DNA of 64,000 nt from Phycomyces blakesleeanus NRRL 1555(-) (GCF_001638985.1 NW_017265152.1:686849-750848); one strand, 5' to 3'. Shown: positions 1-11,074, counted from the stretch's first letter. A program made the numbers and translations. The notes: a model not told the origin generated them from the letters alone.

Positions 1-937
1 CCGAAAACCAGACATATCCAACAATATTAATGACCTAGACCCTTGGTAAAACTAGCCTTCAAGTCAAATGCGAGTAGCATACAATCCAGTATGTCCATAT
101 GGAAGACAATAATGAGCTTTTAGCTACACAATTTACCCAAATTATGTCTTACTTCTGATCCAATTTTTCCTTAGCAGGCCGTTTTGCACATGGATATTGT
201 ATCTCGATTGAATTTTTGGTGAGCAAGAGGTATGATGACGATGAAGTTTAAAAAGTGTCTTGACAGAAATCACAGCACAAAATGCCAAATATTATACATT
301 AAGCAAGCTTAAAAGAACCATCGCTTATTTAATGTCAGTGGTACCATTACATCTATAGAGGGGTGGGGGTAAAACTGACGAAAGTTCATATAACAGGACT
401 CATTTTCAAAAGGGATCTTTACAATCATTGATATCAGATGCAAAATTCACGACGGCTGACTTCCAAGCGAACATGGTGCTTGTCGAGGAGATAAACTTCT
501 GTAGCTCCTTTGGCGTGATGGAGCAGGTAACAAATGCAATGAGTTCGCTTTGAATAAGGGTGGTGGTCGAGTAAACTCAAAGGTTCAAAGAAAATCTTGC
601 TATCTACCAGTGTAAAAAAAAAGATGGTGAAAAAGCCATGTGCTTTCGGTATGGAAAGGTTTGTATTTACCATAGAATCGGCAATAGTATATAGGGAGGG
701 GTATCTTGTCTGTCAATGTCTCGGTGAAGGCTAAGACTGACTTTATTACTTTGATCATTTTTTTTCATCATCAATCTTCTTTGAAATAGTAGTATTATGT
801 TGGATTACACCCGAGAATTCAACCAAAAGCGTGACACGGTGAATTTTATCCACCAGTGTTTCTTGTATCGCTCATCGCAGTGAACTTCGAAGTAGTTAAA
901 TAGCTCTTTTTATTTTTTCCTTAATAAAATTGTCTTT

Positions 938-1173
938 CTACTCGTATTCATTTTCTTGTGACCGAGTTGGAAATTTACACCACATAACCAACCCACCATG
1001 TGTCAAGCGAAACAAGCTTTGGATTTGACACAGAGAAGCCAATAACGTCTCATTTTGTGCTACCAGTATGGTCAGTCGATCTTTCAAGCCAGCAGAGGTC
1101 GATAATGTCATTATCAGCCAAGAACAAGTTATTGAGCACGATGATGCTGGTGTGACGAGCGACATCGCGTTCT
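938..1173. pseudogene. Coding-like remnant, strand uncertain
   Basis: A short stretch looks protein-coding but is broken. The plus strand carries one frame running about 75 codons, containing the motifs CDRVGNLHHITNPP and SFKPAEVDNVIISQEQ. It is interrupted by a single TGA near 1025 and ends at a TAA near 1171. The minus strand also has a 75-codon open frame here, so strand is unresolved. I do not recognise the family. It lies in a gene-poor left end beside another broken gene, which fits an eroded gene or transposon remnant. Chance is not excluded. Confidence 0.25.
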
Positions 1174-1381
1174 AATTTCTTTGACGTGTGAGGATTAACG
1201 GGACTTTCCATGAAAATAATATTATCCAAATAAAATCAAGAGCTAACATAGACTAACATAGACTAACTTGCCTTTTCTGCGATACTTACAAATGAGTGCC
1301 AAAAACTTCAACGAAATTGAAATCTGCGTGAGTTGCTATTGTAAATATCTCCCCGGGCAGCAAGATGCTTGTTCTGAGCGC

Positions 1382-2010
1382 TTAACGAAGCAGAATGATA
1401 CTTGGAGGGATTTTTTCAATGGCATTGACAAGGGGTTCACATGATGTTTCCAGTTGATATGGGTGGATGACTCCGATGCCTCTCAAATGAGCCAATTTCT
1501 CTTCCTCGATCACACCTTTACTGATGTCAAGAACGCCTCCGTTGTCGATATCAAGCAACTCTTCGTCAGAGATCCTAAATGTTAATTAATCAGAGGGAAT
1601 ATGTGTAATAAAATAGCAAACTCGAGCTTACTCTCGATTTATCTCATGTACACTCTTGTTAACCTCCACGATCTTTGTCTGATGATCAATTTTAGTATGA
1701 ATGTATGGTTCTGATGGTATGGTTACTTACCTCTTTAACTGATTACTCTACGACATAAAAGACATTTTCATTTACAACGGCGACCATCTTGAAGATATGC
1801 TTCTTTACCACTTCGGTCACTGTGTCATCAGCGTCAGCCCGGTCTGCCCAGTATGCCTTGTACTTGTCCTGAAATGCGGTGCCATTCTTCTGTCGCAACT
1901 AAAGTGAACCGTGTCAGCATTAATTTACTTTAGTGTCTATATACAACGACTCCTTGCATTAAATTCGTTCATTATCTTGATCGCATCAGCGTCCTTCTCT
2001 GTATTGATAA
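1382..2010 (-). pseudogene. Spliced gene remnant with an in-frame stop (unknown family)
   Basis: Four minus-strand exons join in consistent phase. The first encodes EKDADAIKIMNEFN. The second encodes a run with KNGTAFQDKYKAYWADRADA and ends VVE-stop-SVKE before a GTAAGT donor. The third encodes TKIVEVNKSVHEINR. The last encodes EISDEELLDIDNGGVLDIS and ends IPPSIILLR-stop at 1382. Introns end in AG; the first would be a GC-AG intron with donor GCAAGG. Reading across the TAA gives a continuous acidic/basic helical protein, so a CAA-to-TAA nonsense change is likely. The 5' part is missing or further upstream (a coding-like patch with motif FGPETSMKKLFP lies near 2160-2215). The family is not recognised. 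A C-terminally truncated but live gene is the alternative. Confidence 0.45.
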
Positions 2011-2304
2011 CATTTTACAGTATAGACTTATAGGTTACGTTGGTACACTGAGTGATAATAATAAAAGCGCATTTCTAATGCCCGCAATACTTCACACCAC
2101 GGCAGATTTTTTCGTGTAACAATTGTGTAATTCAGCCCGTGAGTTTATGTTACCATTTTGGGAATAGCTTTTTCATTGAAGTTTCAGGTCCGAAAGAATC
2201 GCAAAATTGATAAATGGGATCGCAAAAAAAAATTGGCTGGTAAAATACGATTTTATTTATTTTTATGGGTTGAAAATATTGGGGGTAGATAATTTTAGGC
2301 TTCC

Positions 2305-2345
2305 CATACCTACCCTGCAGTAGCTGCTACTGTAGAGTAGGTATG
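2305..2345. repeat. 41-bp near-perfect palindrome
   Basis: The left arm CATACCTACCCTGCAGTAGC (2305-2324) is followed by one spacer T and a right arm whose reverse complement matches at 18 of 20 positions. The two mismatches would be G-U pairs in RNA. A further CTAGCAGCTAG motif follows at about 2354. It lies in non-coding AT-rich DNA between a pseudogene and a zinc-finger relic. Confidence 0.85.
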
Positions 2346-2349
2346 CTTG

Positions 2350-3137
2350 CACTAGCAGCTAGAAATATTTAATAGCTACTCTGAAAATGTTTCCAGAAAC
2401 AAAAGCAAGTAGAATTTTGAAAAACCCAATTACATGTTTGAAAGCAAAAACCATATTAATGCTTTTAAAATAAAAGCAAAGAAGCTATTGGAAGGACAAG
2501 TTTCAAATCCGAGCGAAAATGTCAAACCTGAAAAAAAACAAAGGTCATTAGTACATGGACTTTTGATGAAGATTACTATGTTTTAGATGACTTACCACAT
2601 ATTAATTGAATCTAAAACAAAAACAAAAACAAAAAACAAAACAAAGCAAAAAAGAAGAAGACATATGTTTATGTTAGTATGGATAAAATCAGTATACGAG
2701 CAAGATTCTTTACATACCTCTTTATGTCAAGAATTCATATGCCCTATTATACTTCAATTAGATTTTATTAATCAGAACTCGTAATAGAATCACATCATTA
2801 GCAATACCTTTTAAGATCTTAATCATGTGGGAGGATCATAGTTGATCTGTAGTATAATTAGCTAATGAGTAGCAAGATCATGTGCCATTTGTTGCCTGAT
2901 CTTTAGAAAAATGAAAAAAGTTGCATGAAACAAAAAAAGGCACAGTTTATTTTTTGTGTCAAGCTAAACTGTAACAAATTAATGAATTTCATTGGTTTTT
3001 GAAGACCATTATACGCTTATTACTGGTTACATGAATAACACTTTTCATTGGTTCCTGAAAGAAATCGACTTGTTGTTTCAAGATGCAGAAATAAATAAAT
3101 ATATGGTGGTCGTCTATACTCCTTTATCACGTTAGAC
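2350..3137. other. Intergenic, nothing recognised
   Basis: AT-rich spacer with an A-rich low-complexity patch (CAAAAA-type repeats at 2621-2655). I see no splice-consistent coding exons and no RNA gene. Confidence 0.5.
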
Positions 3138-3176
3138 AATACGTTGCATCACGAAAGCCCTGTGATGCAGCGTATT
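3138..3176. repeat. 15-bp hairpin at the start of the zinc-finger ORF
   Basis: The arms AATACGTTGCATCAC (3138-3152) and GTGATGCAGCGTATT (3162-3176) pair with one G-T mismatch around a 9-nt loop. The hairpin covers the first codons of the downstream ORF. It could be a terminal or subterminal repeat of a mobile element or a cis-regulatory hairpin. Function is unknown. Confidence 0.8.
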
Positions 3177-3530
3177 ATTAATTACCCAAAAAATCCTAGG
3201 GTGGTAGTTTCTGCTCCCAAAGGACCAGGTCAACACAATTTTGCCTTTGACGATATCGGAAAGACCTGCTCACTTTATGGAAAAGATTTCGATCGCGTAT
3301 GGAATCTACGACGCCACCTTACCAAATATCATAAGTTAGCAACTCATATTGCTAACGATATTAGCCCTCAATATGCCGATAGAAACCTAGCGTCACAAAG
3401 ACAGACCACGAACACTGCCGAGCCGACCGCCCCTGATCACAATGACGATTCCGTTAACGAAGACCTACACGTTGAATCCGATTTGGAGGATGACGACAGC
3501 AGTTTCTTAACACAGATTCTAAAGAGCTGA
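3165..3530 (+). CDS. Short zinc-finger-like protein, probably a transposon or regulator relic
   Basis: A single open frame of about 121 codons (in-frame ATG near 3165; the frame extends upstream to about 3144). Around the middle it carries a C2H2/BED-like finger, CSLYGKDFDRVWNLRRHLTKYH. Spacing and the NLRRHLxKxH signature fit, but the second zinc Cys is Tyr (TAT instead of TGT), leaving only one Cys. The C-terminus is acidic and Ser-rich. BED-type fingers are common in hAT-type transposases and some regulators. The small size, missing ligand, hairpin over the start and downstream repeats suggest an eroded element. A real small protein is possible. Confidence 0.35.
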   Translation: MQRIINYPKNPRVVVSAPKGPGQHNFAFDDIGKTCSLYGKDFDRVWNLRRHLTKYHKLATHIANDISPQYADRNLASQRQTTNTAEPTAPDHNDDSVNEDLHVESDLEDDDSSFLTQILKS

Positions 3531-3662
3531 TGATTTTGGTGAGGTTTTTCCTAAAGGCTAAAATTTAAAAATAGAAATTTAGTAAATGATAGAATCTAAA
3601 AAAAAATCTGAGAAAACCTACAGATGTTTAGATTTTGATTCAAAAGATTTAGATCTAAATTC

Positions 3663-3873
3663 CGGATTTAGGTATTTAGATTCTTGTTTAGAAACTGCTG
3701 GAGACGATTTTTTGGAAAATCTAAACAATTACTTCTTAATTTGGATATTTAGTATTTGTGTTTAGATACTGTTGGAGTGATCTTCATGTTCTTTATACTA
3801 AATCGCCTTATTTGGACTAGTGTTGAAAATTTTAATTTGGATATTTAGTATTTGTGTTTAGATACTGCTGGAG
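3663..3873. repeat. Direct repeats with GCTGGAG ends
   Basis: A 42-bp unit occurs at 3736-3777 and again at 3832-3873 with one difference, GATACTGTTGGAG versus GATACTGCTGGAG. A more degenerate copy lies at about 3663-3706 (GAAACTGCTGGAG). Many TTTAGAT and ATTTAG motifs surround it. The layout resembles subterminal repeats of a TIR transposon, but no matching opposite end was found in the window. Confidence 0.7.
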
Positions 3874-3879
3874 GTGCTC

Positions 3880-4994
3880 TTAAAGAAAGATAAAAAGGTA
3901 ATAATGATGCTTCATAATTATCATGGCTCGATACTTGTCCTATCTGAAGGAACCACTAAATTGGTGATATTTTTAATTTATTTATCTTAAATAAGACTTT
4001 ATGAATTACAATAGATATTAATACCCTTGGTGCTATTTCTCTGTTCAATAGAGTCCGAGGTTCTTGTATTTTGGTGCTTATATATATATACCTCGCTACA
4101 CAATTACATACGTTTATGAATTGACATGTTCCAAAATGTATGCTAAACATAATTTTATTTTTACTTACTTCTGGGTATTTACTGTCATCAAGAATAATAT
4201 ATTTACACACGATATATAAGCACAAAATATAGAAAATTAACCCAACAGCAGCAGCAGCAGCAAAAATGTACAAACTGACTTGTTCATCATAAATACTAAT
4301 ATTTTAATGACACAAAGGGCTTGATTAATTACACTTTTTTTCTGTTGTTGTTATGGTTACTACCCTGGTTACTTTTATTTTATTCTAAAAATAAAAGTAA
4401 AAGGTTTGGGAAAACTATTATTTCTAGAACAAGAAGTATGGTAATGTGTTGCATTTTCAAAGTTGAGCTACAACCTTACATTTTATTATTTATTATTTTG
4501 TTTTATTTTAGTGTTCTCCGGGTTAATATCAGTTTGGTAACCAAGGTAACAAAATAGAGATAAGATAAAATAAAATATATAAGATAGACAGGTAGATAGT
4601 CGGATTTCGGCTGTATTCACACGCAAAGTTAATGTATCGTACGATGTTGAGCAAAAAGTAATTACATGTTTGTATCCATATCAATTCGATTTTGATTTAA
4701 TAACAACGTATATATTATATGTATAATTGAAAATTAAATATACATGGATTTCATTGATGGTTCTAATAATACTAATGATATCATTACTTTATACAAATTC
4801 AAATATAATGAGTAAAATAATGTATATTTTATGTGTGTGTTTGTGAGTGGGTGTATGTGTAGTGTATGTGTCTGTGTCTGTGTATTACTCTTTAATTTTG
4901 GTCTCCCTATCTCTCTCTCTCTTTCTCTCTTTCTTATTTTATTATTATTTTTATAGTCTGGTATTCCTACTAAGTTTGCTTGCAAGTTTTATGC
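3880..4994. other. Intergenic, AT-rich, low complexity
   Basis: Contains a CAG-like run near 4246-4262, an AT-rich hairpin at 4371-4398 (stem ACTTTTATTTT), GGTTAC-type motifs near 4355-4371 and 4540-4553, and GT/CT microsatellites at 4830-4935. No convincing gene was found. Confidence 0.5.
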
Positions 4995-7900
4995 TTAACT
5001 CCAACCTCCACCATCAAACCCAACGAAACCCTTTATATATTAAGAGAAAAAAAGAGAAAAAAAGAGAACAGTAAATTATAGTTAAATTATAATTATAAGA
5101 GTAATAGTAATAGTAAAATGAATAGTAATTATAATTGTGATTTTTTTTAGTAATGGTAATGTTAATGGTAATAGTAAAGGTAATAGTAAAGGTAGTAATT
5201 AGATATGTGTATATGTGTGTATATATAATGGTAATAGCTATAATAAATAATAAAGAATGAAAATGACTTACAGTTAGTAGAAAGACGGGAAAGTATGGTT
5301 TTTGTTCGATTTGAGAGCACCCTGTATACGTACGTACAAGAACGTGTATTTGTAGATTTGCAATGATTGATTAGTATAAAGTATTTAAATAAAATGAGAT
5401 AATAAAATAAAAGAGATAGAGAGACTAGTAGCAAAGACTTACAGTTCCATGCAGAAGTCAATCTTCCGTCAATACAACTGCCTGCATCATAAAAGTTGTC
5501 TGCTCCAGACCCATCAAAGGCACCACGGAAGAAGTCAGCTAAATAAAATAATATTAAGAATAATAAAATTAAAATTGTTCAAATTTTCAATAATTTCCTC
5601 CTCATCACCATCAATTGGAGTCAAAAAGTTAAAGATAAAAAGAAAAAAAAAGTCGTAATGATAAGAGCATTCGTTCTTTTCTTCTTCTTCTTTTTGCTTT
5701 TGGTTTTGTATATAGTTCTTTCTTACCAAGAATAACCTTCCTACACTCTGTCACACCGCCAAATTTACTATCAATATACTTCTTCAGCCCATCGTTGGAT
5801 TTCAGCTCATCAAGTTTATCCAAAGCAAGACATATAGGGCTCAGAATACGTGCAACTTGATTATACTGTAGATTAAATTAGGCATATTAGTTAAGCTCAT
5901 AAAGCGGCCAACCGGTATATGTATATATGTATATATGTATTTGCGTGTGTTTGCTTGCCTTGTCAATAAACATGAGTGAATTGGGTACATTCTTATCACC
6001 TAAATGAATAACAGAACTACCAATCCATGTCCCAGCTTTTTTCTGAGCCCGATACAAGGTACGATGCATCTCACGAGAAACTTGGGGGCAAGCTTGGACT
6101 CGATGAAGGCCTTGACCGGTGTGAATCAGTCGATAAGGGTTGGAAGTACTGAGCATGTCTTGGTCAGCAAATGTCCAGAGTTTGAACATGTCGTTGAGAA
6201 TCTCACGCCAGAGTTTGAGAGTCTGGTTCACATAAATGTACTGGGTCTCGTGGTCGTGGCTCAACCGATGTCCTTCTGCACCGGCTGCGATGGAAAGTGA
6301 ACAGCGAGGATCTTCCTTGGTTGGGTGGAAATACTTTTCCAAGTAAAGAATCACTCTCTCGCATGGGTCTCGGTTGGCGCGCAAGTAAGATTGATTATCA
6401 CCAATGCTGTAGAGACATTGGCGAATGTCGTCTGCCGAGATGTGCTTGGACTGGTACTTGCGGCTCAGTTGCTCGATTGCTCGTTCTTTTCTTTTGATGT
6501 CCATCTGGATCTGAGGGCGCGTCTTGCCTTCGGGAATGATTTCGTGGGTTGCAACCAAAATAATATCTTCGTGCAATACCTCTATGCAATGACATTCCTT
6601 GAGGACACTGTAGACAGATTTGATAGGTGTTACACAGGTAAATCCAAGCATCTCCTGAACTTCAGGGATCATTGAATCCTGCACAAAACAAAGAAAAGGA
6701 AATCCTGCGGTGTTTAGCCCACGTCCACGTCCACACACTACACACTATCTACACGTAACGTTTGATTGTTAAATATTAGTAACTTACCGCCAGCAGATAC
6801 ATGAGTTTTCCATATGCAGATCGCATTTTTTCAGGATTCATGATCTTGTGCCTGTAGGGGCAGATAAAAATATGTGTTATTAGCCACTGATTCTCGCTTT
6901 ATATATATGTGTGTACAACATATTTGATCTACTTACCGTCTTCCAATCTCAAAGATTCTCTGAAAGAATTCTTGATTCTCATCATACGATCTGTCGGAAA
7001 ACAGCTCTTGACCACGTCTGTAATCTCCAGCTAATACCAAACCCGTGAGGACTGCACATAGTTCCTTGATTTGAGCCACTGTACGTTTGGCCTTGCTGGT
7101 GTGTGAGATGTCGTCAATCTTGTCTAAAATAGCATTATTATTATTGTTGTCAGCTTTCACAATATCTCTATCTCTTTAATTTTCTATATATATATTTACC
7201 TGTATATTCTGTCACATTCAATGCAGCTTCCAATCTAAGGTATCATTTCCAAGCTTCAATAATTGATAACAGTCCAATATATATGATATATTACACAGAT
7301 ACTAATAATAACAGTGGCTTACAGGCGAAGGAATTTTCTTTCTTCCATGGTCAATCGTACCGGAATATACTTTGCTCTAAGAAAATTAGGCTTGTTTATA
7401 TGTATACTTGACATTTGACCAGACTTCTCTCATCCTCCCCTTCACTTTCACTTTATTTTATTCTACTTTACTCCATTACACTACACTACACTCTAATATA
7501 TACTTTAAACCCTCAATTAACATCGATGTTCTTTACCTGTCTTCCATAAATTCACCCACATTAAAGTCAGCACGTGTAGGTTCAGGTTTTACTGTTTGCT
7601 TTGGATAATAATAATAATAAACATATCTAATATTAGTATCGCAAAATTTGGTTGTATTATATATAAAAAGAAAATATTTACAGGTTCGGCATCCATGCTT
7701 GTGTCAGCTTTGTCTTGGATTTGACCGCTTTCCACATATGCCTTATAACTCTTGCTAGTATGTTTTGCGCGCTTTCCAGTACGATGAATCATTCCTGACA
7801 ATACCATATTAATTTAGTGACCGACCAGATAGCTGGTATTCTCCACATATATATATATATATATATTACCCTTGCTTACCATTACACACTTCACAAAAGG

Positions 7901-8228
7901 GTTCATTGCATTGTTGACAATATACATCTGCCTAAACATATATAGATACCCACATTGGAAGATATAGAAAGGGAGAAAGAGAAAAACATTTAGATAAATA
8001 ATAATATATATATATATATATATATTGCAAGGCTTTTATTATGGTACCAAGCAACATAATATTTTAAGAAACTTTTACCCGTTGATCTTTGCACTCCACA
8101 CAGTATCCCGGGGGGGCTTCCTTGTCAATGTCAATGAATTCGTTTTCGTCATCATCAGTTTCCATGATGGAAACATTGTCAGACAAGATTTCCTCTAGTC
8201 GATTGCGTTTGTCTGGACCTGTTGGCAT
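4995..8228 (-). CDS. UPF0652 / DUF2009 family protein
   Basis: Reads as about 13 exons encoding roughly 600 residues. Start ATG is at 8226-8228 (MPTGPDKRNRLEE). The N-terminus has a B-box-like zinc cluster: CVECKD, then CQQC, CEVC, and HRTGKRAKH. The middle carries DUF2009 hallmarks: TVAQIKELCAVLTGLVLAGD, FFQRIFEIGRR, MLGFTCVTPIKSVY, RQCLYSIGDNQSYLRANRDP, NPYRLIHTGQGLHRVQ and GSSVIHLGDKNVPN. C-terminal exons give DFFRGAFDGSGADNFYDAG, then W-C-S-Q and, in a last 36-nt exon, GFVGFDGGGWS-stop. This order matches the plant and fungal DUF2009 family end to end. Molecular function of the family is not established. Most 5' exons follow canonical GT-AG sites. Identification is firm; exact borders of some exons are less so. 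Confidence 0.9.
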
Positions 8229-9228
8229 GATGGAAATAAGCAACTATGGGTTATAATATCATCGTCACCAAGTTAAGTTTTTTTTTATAAAAAAGGTAAT
8301 ATAAAAAAATGATGCTGTCTATCTGAGATTAAAATTTTAGGGTTGGACTTTGTTTTTTCACCGTCAAAAAAAAACCTCCTCCTCCTCCTCCCACTCACCA
8401 CTGCCATCCACCAAAGAGGGGAAGAAATTATTGCATATTTACAGGTTGATTTATGTGTGCACTGACATATGTATATATGAGAATATTTTGAAGGTTGGAT
8501 CCAACTGTTTCAAACCCTTCTTCTTTTAGTATTGCTTTGAACTAAAAGGAAGGAAGTTTTTAGGTTTGGAAAGATGTATCATTAATTATAATTAGTAGTG
8601 CAAGCTCATAAGCTTCTTTCTGTTTACAAGTATCATTATGTTTATGTTTATGATTATAGTGTATATATTAAAACAAGGTCAATCAAATTTGTAACAATAA
8701 AATTGCTTTTCTTTTGTGTTTGCGTATATTTACGATTCTCCTAATATTTTTCTCTTGTTCTCGATTCTTCCTTTACTTACATAATTAAAGCCTTTGTTAT
8801 TAATACATATTCCTCCATTTCTCCCATACTCTTATAATAATATTACGGTGTTGTAGACATTTGCTATAACACATATCCAAGGCAACAAGTCTTGGTGGCA
8901 AAAAGGAAGATTTGTGAATGGCCTCATTTATATTGTTTGTATCCGACTAATATTCCCATTCCTTAATTCTGTTATAAAACTACTTTCGATTCTGACTTTA
9001 TCGTCTGAATTCATCTTATATTTTACGGCAAGAAAGAGAAACAACGACAAAAATAGAAATAAAGATAAAGTAGTTTGCTTTGAGATTTTTTATAGCTTGT
9101 CTTTATTACGATATAAAAAGTGCTACTATTTCTAAAAGTACAATTTGCTATTGCTATTACACCTTTGACTTTTGGAAGTGACTGTTCTTTATCCTATCTA
9201 AATACTAAAATAAGACTATCGGTAGCAG
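8229..9228. other. Intergenic spacer upstream of the DUF2009 gene
   Basis: AT-rich DNA with a (CCT)n patch near 8377-8392 next to the DUF2009 start, which may be its promoter and 5' UTR. The rest is unremarkable up to the LINE junction. A TTTCTAAAAG-type AT-rich stretch precedes the junction. No gene recognised. Confidence 0.5.
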
Positions 9229-10916
9229 TTGTTTTCCTCTCCACACCCGAATGTTTCACACGCCTCCACACACATCTTGCCACTTACTCTCGGGCCTCCA
9301 ATGCCAAGATCAACATGGCCAAGACGGAGGCCATATCGCTTTCGGGACAACCACTTCCTCACTGGATCACGTTCCTACAGGCCCACCAAATAACATCCTG
9401 GCACGACCGTTCCTGTCCTGACTCCCTCCGCTACCTTGGCTTCCCTCTTGTCAGTTCGATTGCCCAACGCGATGCCTTTTGTTCCTCATTGTTAACAACC
9501 ATACAATCTTCCTGCGCCATACACCTCACTCGATCCTTATTTATCCGGGGGCGTGCCACCGTTCTCAATACTCTCATTCTCTCCCGTCTCTGGCATGTCC
9601 TACGCGTGATCTCTGTTCCTGTGTCGTTTCTCGATAAAGTGAAGTCGGTCATGGGTCAGTTCTTGCAGCACCGAATGTTTCCTCCCATTAAGCTGTCCAC
9701 TCTTTGTCTCCCTCTTCGTTCTGGCGGCCTTGGAGTATTAGATCCTTCTATACAACAAGGTGCTCTTCAGCTGCGCTGGTTACGTCCTCTCTGTCTCTCT
9801 CCTCACTCCACCTCTGGCTTAGTTCCTCCTTGGCTGTCCTTTCTCTTACGTTATCATACGTCTGGCACCGACCCCCAATTGACACTTCTCTTCCACGATC
9901 TTCGCCCCCCCGATCTGACTGGCCTTGCAGGTTGCTTCCGCAACATATTCTCTGCTATTGATAGGCTCCCGCACGACTTCTCCTCCCTTGCCCCCAACAT
10001 TGCTACGTGTTTAGCACTTCCCCTCCGCTCAGTATGCCTACCAGCCACAAGCACTACCTCCTTCCCTCCCTCCTGGCAACACCTCCGCGTTGAAGATGCC
10101 TTTCTTGTTGACCCTTCTTTCGACGTTCTCTGCCGTCGAGCGCCGGCTGATTTCCCACGCAACCCGCTCATATTGCGCAAGTTTTTCAAGAGAGTTGACT
10201 CTCGCGACATCTTGCTACAACCTTTCCTTGTTCGCGCTTTCCTCCCTTCTCATATCCTTCAGCTCAATTACCCTTCCATTCCTTCCCGTTCAGGTTCATC
10301 AATCAATGCTAGCCCTTTTGTTTGCGGCCTTTTACCTGGAATACCGTGGTCCAAGCTGAAACCTCGTATGTATCGTTCTCTTTGTTCCTCTTCTGTTTCT
10401 CCTCCCCTGTCGTCTACACTGTCCAGCTCACAATGGCGAATCTTTTGGAACCTTCCTATACACCACCATGTCCGCAACATCTGGTACCGAGGTCTGCACC
10501 ACAAATTGTCATCCCGCTCCCTGTTGCATCGCATACTTCCTGGCCCCTTCCCCACCGACTCTTGCCCCATTTGTGAAGCCTCTACAGACACACCCGACCA
10601 TTTCCTCTTCTCCTGCCCCCTCAAAATTGACGTTTGGTCTACATTCTGGCAAGATGTCTTTGGATCTCATCCTACTCTTCCTATACTCCATGATGCATTT
10701 TACAACCTGTCTTTCCCCTATACCCGCTCCTCTGATATTCACGCCGCCTCTCTCTTTAGCTGTGCCCTTCTGGCGATCTGGCGACATCATTGGTCCACGG
10801 TGTTCGACAATACACTTTTTGTATCTTCCACCGTCCTATCTACCGCTTCCCGCTTGGTTGCCATATTTAAGGCTGAAAAATCTCTTGATGACCTTGCCTG
10901 TTCTCTTGCTACCTAG
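9229..10916 (+). CDS. LINE ORF2 C-terminal fragment (RT end plus Cys-rich zinc motif)
   Basis: An uninterrupted frame of about 560 codons that encodes only the end of a LINE reverse transcriptase: the thumb-like region (SNAKINMAKTEA, LRYLGFPLVSS, RSLFIRGRATVLNTLILSRL, SGGLGVLDPSIQQGALQLRW) and the C-terminal Cys motif CPICEASTDTPDHFLFSCP, a CCHC zinc knuckle typical of L1-type elements. The endonuclease and catalytic RT motifs are absent, so the product would be inactive. The frame is still open without stops, which points to recent insertion. It differs clearly at protein level from the copy at 43.5-47.8 kb, so it belongs to another subfamily. It cannot move by itself. Confidence 0.85.
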
Positions 10917-11074
10917 CTCTACCTTTAGTTTTCCTTCTTACATATACACCTCAAAAAAAAAATCAAAAACCCAAAAACAAATTTTGTGACGTGCGTCCTT
11001 TTTTTTAGCTAGTGATCCTCACAATAAAAACCTGAGCTCTAATTGCTCCCTACAAAAAAAAAAAAAAAAAAAAA
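9229..11074 (+). mobile_element. 5'-truncated L1/Tx1-type LINE, copy 1
   Basis: Homology to the second LINE of this window starts abruptly in the middle of the reverse transcriptase, just after the place of the catalytic YADD. It runs to the poly(A). The 3' UTR ends with a small hairpin (GAGC, 7-nt loop, GCTC at 11034-11048) followed by CCTAC and 21 A residues. The second LINE ends the same way. 5' truncation is normal for target-primed reverse transcription. I could not identify a clean target-site duplication. Confidence 0.9.

Noticed and set aside
3956..4273. 105-codon minus-strand frame
   Set aside because: AT-driven composition, Ala run from a CAG-like repeat, no splice or domain support.
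4321..4557. 78-codon plus-strand frame
   Set aside because: Starts with TTG rather than ATG, hydrophobic low-complexity, no context.
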